From assembly GCA_032821775.1 (NCBI GenBank), contig JAVLRN010000001.1, forward strand, positions 4,774,001 to 4,838,000: a DNA stretch of 64,000 bases, given 5' to 3'. The translations under genes and the position numbers were made by a program. This DNA comes from Sanguinoderma infundibulare. Taxonomy: Eukaryota > Basidiomycota > Agaricomycetes > Polyporales > Polyporaceae. Shown here in pieces: positions 9,637-20,552 of the stretch. Numbering within the stretch: position 1 is the stretch's first letter; every line of letters begins with the position of its first letter. The notes beneath the pieces were generated by a model that did no database searches, had not been told where the DNA came from, and worked only from the letters and a program-made list of their open reading frames with translations.

Positions 9637-11707
9637 TTATCTGTTCCGCAACTGGTCGTACTTGCCGCCTGCGAACGACGACGTCGCGCTCTGGTTGTAT
9701 GGCACGCTCGGCATCGAGTCCAGTTGGAGGTTCGAACGCGAGCGCGCAATCACCTCCGACGCGACGTCGTTCCCGTACTGCTCCGCGAGTTGGCTGGAAG
9801 CAACGGCCATCAGTCAGCAAGTCAGTCGGACGAGCGGAGAAAGAGCGCACTTGGCGTAGTTGTCCATGATGACGGCCATGCTGTTCATGTTGAGCCGGTA
9901 CGCCTTTGGCATCATGCCCTTGCCGAACCGGTACGTGACGTGGTTCGAGCACAGCAGGGACACGACCATGACCGCGAGCTGGAAGGGGACCATGGCGAAC
10001 ACGGCCGTGTACCAGCGCTCGAGAATGACGCGTTCGAACTGCATGAATGGGCCCTTGCAACCGGGCAGCAGGGACCGCGCGTAGCACGTCTGCGAGACGG
10101 TGGCCTCGATGAACGGGTTGAAGAAGCCGCAACAGAGTAGCTGGTTCTGGACACGCAGGCGGCCGTCGAGCCCGAGGTCGCGGGACCATTGGGAGCTGAT
10201 CTTGCCTTCGAGGTTGAAAGTTCGCTTCTTGTAGGTGATGTAGCCAGGGGTGACGAGGAGGGCGAAGCAGATCCAGAGCAAGAACGAATAGACAGCGAGG
10301 AAAGCGCGGTTGTTGAGTAGGATGCCGGACCAGCCGATCAGGGAGGTGAGCACGGCGAGGGCCGCGGCGACGGTCGTGACGATTAGCTCGGGTTTATTTC
10401 CGACTCGGATGACGTCGGCGTGCGTCCATACGTTGAAGTGGATGAGCAGAGTGGCGATGAGACCCGTCAAGGAGTAGATAGTGAACTAAAACATCATCGT
10501 TAGCTTGAGATGTGTGGAGCACGAGCGGTACTTGGCAGCTGTCGAAGACGAATTCGTCGGCTAGCGTTGTATAGTGCCATTACCTCCATCAAACAAGCTC
10601 TGAGCGCGTCCAGCGTCCACGTGCAGAGGAATTGAGCGACGGTCATGCGCCGTGCTGAGATGTCTTGGTAGCACAATGGGCGCCAAGGCACTCGGCCAGG
10701 CTGGGTCTCCAAGACGACTTCTTCCGCGCCGACGTGAGCGCCCGTCGGTGAGAGAGCGGGAACCCGCCAGCGGGGCACACAGCAGGAGGAGTGGAAAACA
10801 TGCAACACAGAACGAAAGACAAAGAACGATGGGATGGAGAACACAGAGGCAAGGAAAGAGACTCACAATGAGGTTCGCGGCAAAGAGGACCCACTTGAAG
10901 CGGTTCCAGCGGAGGCGGCCTTTGCGGACGTTCTGACCAAAGGAGACACCGTCGTAGTCGTCATCGCCGTCGCCGGGCATGCGGGACTCGTTGGCACGGA
11001 AGGCCTCGCGGCCACCGCCGCGCTTGGGGATGGGGATGGCGTCGCCGCCCTTGCCTTTTCGGCGCTTCATGCCGCCCTTGAGGATGTTGGACGAGAACTT
11101 GGAGGGGAGGTAGTTGATGGAGAGCGACGTGGCCTTGCCGTCGGCCATGAGGGGCGTGTCGGTCTTGGGGGACATGGAGCGGAGGGAGTTGGCGTTGGAG
11201 CCGTAGGGGAGGGTGGGGGGATCGAGGCCGGAGCTGTTGTTGTTCATGCCGGCGAGCATATAACGAGTGGAGTTTGCGGCAGACTGAATGGAGGGGGAGT
11301 GGGAGTTGACGGAGGACGACCGGGAATGGCTGTCGTCGACACGTTCGTAGGCCGGTTGGGGTTGGCCGAGGGGGTTGGTAAGGCTGAGCGAGGGCGGCAT
11401 GGAGGGGGAGGAGGACAAGGGGAAAGTACTCACGTCGGGCTGCGCTCCATCTAGGCGCCGCGGTGCATAGGCGAGTTGAGTCGAGTGCGAGTGCGAGGTG
11501 GAGGAGGAGGTGTGAAGGAAAGAGGCAGTGGACAGATGCGACAGCGTCAAATGCGGGCCTCGGCCGACTGCTCGAATTCACACGTACCTGCACCTGCAGC
11601 ACCGGCATGGGCTCCGTCGGCGACGCTCTGCCAGAGTGGCCGTGGCCCGAGCTCGTCTGGGACGAGTCGAGGTAGGTGGACCACATCCGCTGCATCGTAC
11701 ACGACAC
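9637..11707 (-). CDS. Tetraspanin (basidiomycete Tsp2-like)
   Basis: Five exons (11588-11707, 11434-11450, 10867-11383, 9851-10485, 9637-9793) join in frame into 481 residues. A long Ser/Pro-rich cytosolic N-tail (about 200 residues, with a basic KRRKGKGG patch) is followed by TM1 (FKWVLFAANLI/FTIYSLTGL), TM2 after VIRVGNKPELIV, and TM3 (AFLAVYSFLLWICFALLV). The large loop holds the CCG motif at about residue 336 (LLCCGFFNP) and paired cysteines (SQTCYARSLLPGCKGP), and TM4 (MVPFQLAVMVVSLLC) follows. These are the defining tetraspanin features; the family organises plasma-membrane microdomains and in fungi is linked to development and infection structures. Exon 2 is a 17-nt microexon. The intron after TM1's first half is long (381 nt). 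The start could also be the next ATG, four codons on (11695). The gene appears intact. Confidence 0.9.
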
Positions 11708-11942
11708 TATGATACACGACAGTACAGGGGAGCACAGCGATGGAGTCCCCTTCTCCCTCCGTCGCTTTATCTTCCCATTCCATGGCCCTTCGCACTAGTC
11801 GTCCACGTGGCGCCGAATATCCCCCTGCCATCCATCCTTCTCTTGCCGCAGTCCATCCCGGAGCCTTCCCGCTCCTTCTCGGCCGAGATCCTCGCCAACT
11901 CCTCCTCCCCCGCACTCGCTATTTTTGGAAGACTCGCTACCA

Positions 11943-12105
11943 CTAGCGATTCGCCTCCGCGTCCAGTGACATCGTCCAAACCTCATCAATCGTCCGCGCA
12001 CTCTCCACCGTCCTCTGAAACACACCATCACACGCAGCGCCGCTCGGCGTGTTGATATCGCCCGTTGTCTCCGCGATCTTGTCACGATCAGATCCAGACA
12101 CAATC
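11943..12105 (-). pseudogene. Orphan C-terminal exon remnant, unrecognised
   Basis: The minus strand reads GSDRDKIAETTGDINTPSGA and continues with VFQRTVESARTIDEVWTMSL to a stop (rc of 11943-11945). The amino-acid pattern looks protein-like, but no upstream exon or known family was found. It may be the end of a lost gene. Confidence 0.25.
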
Positions 12106-12162
12106 CCAAGGTGCAGACGAGTTTATCTGCTTATTGGCTCCCAATAGCTTCCGTGTTGGAAC

Positions 12163-12442
12163 ATGAGCTCGGCACACCAACCTGGGAATCTGCACATTTA
12201 TACACAGGTACGTTCGCTGTATCACGCCCTTGATCCTTTTGGACTCTTTCATTATTTCTGTTTTCTCTCAGAATTACGCTCTGAATCATGGCCGATCACG
12301 CCCGATGTCGACAGTGATAAATCCGGTGCGCCGCATCTCCTCCATCGCGTTATGAACATGCCACACAGAACAGGACGCCGTCATCTACCAAAGATTCATG
12401 CAACTTCGCCCCTTCTCCGCGCGGACGTTTACGAAAAGCTTG
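12163..12442 (+). pseudogene. Possible GST (Ure2-like) N-terminal remnant
   Basis: ATG at 12163 gives MSSAHQPGNLHIYTQ. A GTACGT...TCTCAG intron follows, then NYALNHGRSRPMSTVINPVR and RISSIAL before a stop. The pieces NLHIYTQ and INPVRRISSI resemble the first strand (LxLYT) and the INPNGRIPAI motif of Ure2-type glutathione S-transferases. A further DAVIYQRFMQLRPFSARTFT segment follows after the stop. If this is right, it is a heavily decayed fragment. The match is weak and rests on a dozen residues. Confidence 0.25.
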
Positions 12443-12479
12443 CACTGACGTCTGTTCTCCCAATCATCTGATATATGGC

Positions 12480-14097
12480 CCATCGTGGCATCGTGAGCCC
12501 AACCAATAACACGGACTCCACAGCGGCGATAATATGACAGAGGAAGCTACGGACTTGGCTCGGCCGGAGGATGGCAACGGCGATTACCCAAGCTATGTCC
12601 ACTAAACGGGCGGTTGCTTTTAGCCCGTATATATCTCGACACGGATGGCTAACACGCTTACTCCGCAGTTTCTCCCTCTCTCTCTTTCCGCGATGTACCC
12701 CGCCGAAAACGCCCCCGGTTTGCCGGGTGCGACCAAGCTGTGAGTTGTTCGGTATATCAAGTGATGACTAACCCGCATATACAGCCACTTCGAACGGTCC
12801 CAGCGGTTGCAATCCGCGCCATCACTGAGCATGCATGAATGGCGGACGTCTCCCCCTTCTGTGCCAACCATCGCACGTCCCCGTGGACCTCAATCGACAC
12901 CGTCACGTTGGCAGCACCCGCTCCCCAAGACTCCTCCGTGTCAACCGCTGGGACTCGAATATCTAACAATGCCTGGAAGCTGCACAGTACGCTCGGCCCG
13001 CAGCAGCTTCTTTCCCAAGACGCAACGCCCACTCCATGTTCGACCGCGTCAGGTCTCGCGATGCACATGCAGATATGTATGTAGTCATACATCGAACGTG
13101 TACTCCATATGAACATACTGGCATGGGAACATAACTCTCTCGCGAATTCGAATCTATCACCTCGTCTTTTCAATGACAGCGACGCACGGTCGTTCAACCC
13201 GTGTCAGGCTGTATGGCCACAGGATGCCGGCTCCACAGCGCGTGGAATGCCTTGCGAGCTGAGCTGAGGTGCGTCGTGGGGGATCCTGTAAGCGGTAGCA
13301 TTCGGTCTATCTCCTACACCAAATGCCGACTGTGTGCTCACCTCGGATCGCGTCCGAGTATGTACAACTTCCTTCCCCGGCGCGATGGAGCCCCGCCGGA
13401 ATGCAGGCTGTTCACTTAACACACCATTCATACGCTCTGAAGTCCATGCGACGATCCGACGGACCCGACGACGATCGTTGCGATTGCGGCGCGCTGATCC
13501 CTCCGGACTATGAGCGTGCTGAATGGTTGCCTTCGTGGGACGTGGATCCATCGGATGGAGACGCTTTTGACTGGCAGAGCGGACGGTTCAGAGGAAGAGC
13601 CTAGGGCCGCGCACTCGTCATCGTCGGGGAGATGTGAGAGAGGTGCGTGAGGGATGGGAACGCCGAGAGTGTTCGAGTGAGCGTGAGTGAGATCAAATAC
13701 TGTAAGCAGTATACTGCCAGGATGTCTCGGAAGCCCAACATGCTCCCGATCGATCTCGGATAATATTTCGCAACACTTACTAACCAGCTGCCACCGAGAC
13801 GACGTACTATGACGGGTGCAGTGCGACCTTGAACTCGTCCAACGGCCCGGGCGAGACGTTGTCATGCAAACCATAACCACATATATTGATTAGCTTTGCT
13901 CTAAACGAACGCGACAACTGTGTAAACAATATCGATCAAACCACCGGGTCCTCGCAACAGAGCTGTGAGGTCTAGCTCCGGGGTTCGAGCGTCGGGGAAC
14001 TTGAAACTTGAAGAAAAAGGAGGGTGGGAATGTTGTGAGTGACTTTTTTTAGGCAGGCGTGCTAAGCCGCGGTATTGCCCATCACGCCACGGCGACC
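12480..14097. other. No gene recognised
   Basis: About 1.6 kb with only short, motif-free frames on both strands. It ends just before the stop codon of the proline-rich protein. The stretch near 13,950-14,050 should contain that gene's 3' end. Confidence 0.4.
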
Positions 14098-15295
14098 TTA
14101 GAAGTGGGGAGGCGGGGGAGGGCCCTGAGGGGGGTGAGGGCCTTGGGGCGGACGAGGCCCCGGCGGAGGGGGACCTGCGCGAGCCGCGTGGGGAGGCGGC
14201 GGCGGCGGACCCTGGGGCGGGTGAGGGCCCTGAGGGTGAGGCCCCGGCGGAGGAGGGCCTGCGCGAGCCGCATGGGGAGGCGGGGGAGGGCCCTGAGGCG
14301 GGTGGGGGCCCTGAGGGGGGTGAGGCCCCGGAGGAGGAGCAGCCTCACGGGCCGCGTGGGGAGGCGGCGGCGGCGGGCCCTGGGGCGGGTGAGGGCCCTG
14401 AGGGGGGTGAGGCCCCGGCGGGGGAGGACCTGCACGAGCCGCGTGGGGAGGCGGCGGAGGGCCCTGAGGCGGCGGCGGACCCTGGGGCGGGTGAGGGCCC
14501 TGAGGGTGAGGCCCCGGGGGAGGAGCAGCCTCACGGGCCGCGTGGGGAGGCGGCGGCGGGCCCTGGGGCGGGTGAGGGCCCTGAGGTGGGGGAGGGCCCT
14601 GAGGGTGAGGCCCCGGGGGAGGGGGACCTGCGCGAGCCGCATGGGGAGGAGGCGGCGGACCCTGGGGCGGGTGGGGGCCCTGAGGCGGGGGAGGGCCCTG
14701 AGGGTGAGGCCCCGGGGGAGGGGGACCTGCGCGAGCCGCGTGGGGAGGCGGCGGCGGTGGACCCTGGGGCGGGTGAGGGCCCTGGGGCGGGGGAGGGCCC
14801 TGAGGGTGAGGCCCCGGGGGAGGAGGACCTGCGCGAGCCGCATGGGGAGGCGGGGGAGGGCCCTGGGGCGGGTGAGGGCCCTGAGGCGGGGGAGGGCCCT
14901 GAGGGGGGTGAGGCCCCGGAGGAGGGGCGGCCTCACGGGCCGCGTGGGGAGGCGGCGGCGGGCCCTGAGGCGGGTGAGGGCCCTGAGGCGGGGGAGGGCC
15001 CTGAGGGTGAGGCCCCGGCGGAGGAGGACCTGCGCGGGCCGCGTGGGGAGGCGGCGGGCCCTGGGGCCGGGGAGGCGGCGGCAAACCAGGCAGACCCGGC
15101 GGGGGCGGAGGAGCAGCCTCACGAGCGTACACCGCGAGCGACCTGCAGAACAAAAAATGTGTCCGTGAGCACAGGCGAACAGGGCTCGGAGGGAGGAAAA
15201 GCTGGAACGCACCCGTCGTTGCGGGCCTCGAGCGGGAGCCCGTACCCGCTCATGGCGAGCGCGGCGAGAGCGTACAGGATGGCAGCAGACCGCAT
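14098..15295 (-). CDS. Secreted proline-rich tandem-repeat protein
   Basis: Exon 1 (15213-15295) encodes a clear signal peptide, MRSAAILYALAALAMSGYG, then LPLEARND. A 70-nt GT-AG intron joins it in frame to exon 2 (14098-15142), for 375 residues in all. The mature part is about 60% proline. It is built from roughly 30-residue tandem repeats of GPPPPGPHPQGPPPPQGPHP type, each closed by HAAR followed by either EAAPP or AGPPP; HAAR occurs ten times, and the protein ends PPPPHF. Such repeats form extended, polyproline-II-like chains, so a cell-wall or extracellular-matrix role is plausible but inferred. The regularly spaced single arginines could be protease sites; there are no dibasic KR or RR Kex2 sites. 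The opposite strand is open over the same repeats only because of composition. A TATA box lies 120 bp upstream. Confidence 0.75.
14101..15110. repeat. GC-rich coding minisatellite (about 80-100 bp period)
   Basis: Imperfect tandem repeats of about 80-100 bp encode the proline-rich repeat protein. Units are marked by the conserved GAGCCGC(G/A)TGGGGAGG and GCCTCACGGGCCGC cores on the plus strand. There are ten marked unit boundaries. Unit lengths differ by multiples of 3, which keeps the frame. Confidence 0.85.
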
Positions 15296-15411
15296 TTTGG
15301 AGACTGCAAGGTTTGTTGGGTAGCTGAGAGTTTTCGGAGAGCGTGTGTCTGGAGCAGGTGGAGTGCAACGACGACCGGTTGATGTTTGGTTGGAGGTTAC
15401 GACTGGACGGG

Positions 15412-15419
15412 CTTTTATA
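15412..15419 (-). promoter_or_regulatory. TATA box of the proline-rich protein gene
   Basis: The minus strand reads TATAAAAG, 117-124 bp upstream of the ATG at 15295. This is a perfect TATA consensus at a distance that fits a leader of about 90 nt. A strong TATA suits a regulated, highly expressed secreted protein. Confidence 0.6.
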
Positions 15420-15429
15420 CGTGAACCGG

Positions 15430-18184
15430 ATGCACGCCTTCGAGTACCACTACGTCGTGAGGTTAGTGAGCCGTCACGGTGTGTCCCCCCGACGATGTGC
15501 GGGCCCGCAGCACTGGCGTTTCTGTACGATGTGCGGATCCGCAGTTAGCATGCTTCAAACCGGGACCCAGCCGGAGCCTCCCCATCTCGTTTCGGATGGC
15601 GGCCGACGGTCGGCGGAGCCTTCGTAGCGCGGTTATTATTAAAAGAACATCAACGCAAAACCGTTTTAGGGTGCGTTCTGGTCCTTGGTAGGCGCCCCCC
15701 ACGACAACCGACCGACCGTGTGCGTTCAAAACGCACCTGCAGAGTGCACACAAGTAGAGCGTGTATTCAGACATACTACCATGAATACGCTCATGTCGGA
15801 AACGCACCCAATCTATGACCAGGTTGTTGGAATTCTTGCGCTGAAGTGCAGACATGAGCCAGTGATTCACCGCGGCCAAGCCTGGCTGTATTGGGCCCAT
15901 CGGAGTCCTCGCATAACTTGCCGAGCAACGTACTAGCTGAACACGACGAGCTGATCGCAGTTCGGAAAAGACGTCCATGAGGACTTCGCATGGCCTGTAA
16001 GTTTTGGAAAAAGGGTTGGAATGTGAGTGTCGCTACTGGGGTGGTCACTATACTTACGATGCTCGCACGAAGTGACAGTCATGGTGTGCGCGGGCACGGT
16101 CCAACTTGGCGTATACGCAAACGCACATCATGGCATCCGGCGGTATTCACCTCGTTGCCACTGCGCACGAGCCCCCCGGTCCGCAGTCTCGTCCGCTCCC
16201 CGTCCGGGTATCGTACGTTTCCATGAAAGCTGGGTGAGGATTAATAGCGTACGCATCCGGCGGAGACTTGGGTGGAGGCCTCCGCTGCGGGACTGCGTCC
16301 TGTCGGTACGGAGAAATGGAAATAAGCCTAAGCAGGCGTTTTGCAGCAGGAGACATTCGAGTCGATAATATCTCCGTTGGAACCATCCACTCCACGCACG
16401 GTCGCCGCCGAGCTGGATTGTGGTGGGAAGTCGACGCGTGAAACGGTCGAGTCGAGCAGGTAGAGGAGGAATACGGTCTTGCCTGAGGCCGCAAACGTTA
16501 GTGTGTGATCAAGGACATGAACACGAAGCGAGGCCTCGGACATCACGAACCGATGCCCTGATGGCCGTTGGTGGAACCGTGCTGTCATGCTCGTTGGCAG
16601 CAGAGGTGAACCTAATTAATCGTCGCTGTCGTCAACCGAGGTACGTCATCGCCGCACGGGATGTCGTCCTTGTTGCGTGAGAGACCGTCCTTGTTGTGTT
16701 TCTCCGGAGGAACGAAGACGGCAGCGTGATTCGTCATTCGGGGCAGGTAAGGCAGAGTTGAAGGCAACACGCAGTCAATTCCACGACGCTAGAGTGTACT
16801 TGACAAGACTCCACGAACGATGATACAGACAGGCGAAACCGAGCATTGCAAACTGCAGAGGGGTGTCAACGACCATCAGCTGCAGGTCAACCCGGAGAAG
16901 TTCAGGTTCAACGGACCGAAAATGACGGAGAAGCGCCCGTATCCGGATATGGATAATGGCAGCCACCGCGCCTGCTTGCTGCGGTCGCGCCGCCGCTAAC
17001 CACTCCTCGGACCACATGTCGGACCCAATTCTCCCGCCATTCGCGTGCGAGTACTCACTCGCGTCCTAGCCGCCTCCTACGCTCCCCAGCCTCAGAGTCA
17101 GCCCTGGTACTGGCAAACACGCACCGTCTCTCTCACCCTCGCCCGGGTCCTACATACGTCTGGAAACACAAAGAAGCGCCTCCCAAACCCCGCCATTCCG
17201 TCCCCGTCCTTCTCAGAGTCCCCAGCGCCGTGTCTGCGCCCGCGTCGACGGCTCGGCGATCGTCCGGCGTCCGCCGCCTGCTGTACCATCTGGCACCTCC
17301 CCGCGCTCCGTTGTCCGCCTGACCCGCAGGCCACTCTGGAACGCCGTGTGCCTTGTCAGAATGTATTCAGAAGAGGAGGACGGGGTGTAGACGTTTTGGG
17401 GGAGCTAGAGTGGGGGGGGGGGAGCGGAACGAAGACGTCGGAGATGGGGTTCGGACTGGATGCGAGGTCCCGAGTCCGAGTCTGAATGGGAGACACACGC
17501 AGCTCCGGGCTTCGCGACCTCCGACGAGCAAGAGCATTGCCTCTCAAGTCTCCCGTGCACATTCTCAGCTTCTGTCGCAAACGCTGAATCAGTGCAGGGC
17601 GTACAATCAACATCGGCTAGCATACACACGCTCAACATTCGGTATGTAAGCGGCGAGCTATTGGTGTCGGTGAATACATGCGCCCTTCAAAGGGTTGTTC
17701 GGTGCCCTCGTACGGTATAAACTCAAAACGTGTTTGATGGCTGTAATACACAAATTTGCTACAACGACAAGGCCCCCTCTCCATATGCATGGCAGGCCTG
17801 TATGCAACGGAGACAAACGAACGAAAGACAGGACGTGAAAGATAGGGAAGAGGGTATATATTACATACAACAAGAGGGAAGAGGCCGACGATCGTGTTAT
17901 ACAATGGTTGTTGGTTCAAGGCGCGCGCGAGAGCTAGTAATATAATGTACAATCGATCGATTTGGACGTGCGAGAGAGAGAGAGAGAGCCTTCGGGGAAT
18001 ATCGTGTTGGGAATGTGGGTGGGTTTCGTCTGATATACACGAGAGTTCAAGAGAGACGCGAAGACAGCTAACGTGCGAGAGAGAACGTGGCCGCAAGTCG
18101 TGTATGAGAGACAGTAGTCGTCTAGGTACTTCAAGACTGCAATGTGGCGATGAAAAAACGGAGGTATGACAAAGAGAGAGGCGA
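15430..18184. other. No gene recognised; 3' flank of hog1 at right
   Basis: About 2.7 kb without a gene I can support. Minus-strand frames at 16,328-16,588 and 16,775-17,017 look mildly protein-like (for example VLDHTLTFAASGKTVFLLYL), but they have no intact domain and no consistent exon chain. A G run sits at 17,413 and a GA microsatellite at about 17,971. The stretch 17.6-18.18 kb is A/T-richer and is probably hog1 3' UTR and terminator sequence. Confidence 0.4.
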
Positions 18185-19973
<1,789 letters not shown>

Positions 19974-20269
19974 ATCGTTGGGCGGAATGGGCTGGGGCAA
20001 GCGATGAGGTGCAATGGGTCTTGAGGGAGAGCTGGCAGGGCATGGATGAGGAGTCGGAAGAAGAGTATATAAACAAGATGAATGGGAGGGCGGAGTGCGG
20101 GCGACGGCGAGCTTATCTAAGCGCATCCCTAACATTCAGGTGCTCCCCCGATCTACCCTCCCTGACTTTCCGCATTATAATTCTTCGCCTCCGCTCCGCC
20201 GTTGATTTCCGTCGATTTTGGAGGCGGTCGGAGACGGAGACGGGTTTCGGAGTGGACAGAGGTGAAGCA

Positions 20270-20277
20270 TGACGTCA
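20270..20277. promoter_or_regulatory. CRE site (TGACGTCA) in the hog1-mcr1 divergent promoter
   Basis: A perfect palindromic CRE lies 297 bp upstream of the hog1 ATG and 276 bp upstream of the mcr1 ATG, in the 579 bp between the two genes. CREs are bound by ATF/CREB bZIP factors (Sko1 or Atf1), which are Hog1 targets in other fungi, so it could give stress feedback to either gene. The regulatory role is inferred. Confidence 0.5.
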
Positions 20278-20552
20278 GTGGCAGTGAAGCGGAAGCAAGC
20301 CTTAAGCTTGCACCGCACCCTGCCTCTCGCAAGCAACCATATTCCATCATGTCCATCCACAGACTGCTGCCCGCGCGCGAGTGGCCAGATGTGGTTGGGC
20401 GTGTTGACCAGTGTGCGTGTCCAAGCAAGCGTGAGGCGACGGCATCAAGCGGCAAGTGCCGGGGCCGAGTGGTGAGGTCATCACTTTTGGCGCGTTAGAA
20501 GGACTCGGCGGCGACGAGCCTGGGACGGTTCTCGTTGTGCAGTCAAGTCGCC

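Noticed and set aside
13950..14020. tRNA gene suggested by GGGGTTCGAGCGTC
   Set aside because: A B-box-like string alone; no A box at the right distance and no acceptor stem.
14101..15110. CRISPR-like repeat array
   Set aside because: The repeats are adjacent and coding, have no unique spacers, and the genome is eukaryotic.
14059..15323. Long open frames on the plus strand and in other minus frames over the proline-rich gene
   Set aside because: They are by-products of the GC-rich repeat, which is free of stops in several frames. Only the frame with a signal peptide, intron and TATA box makes sense.
16328..17017. P-loop or STAND-type protein (TFAASGKTVFLLYLLDS)
   Set aside because: The glycine-rich loop is incomplete (no GxxxxGK[ST]), the frame is short and no flanking domain follows.
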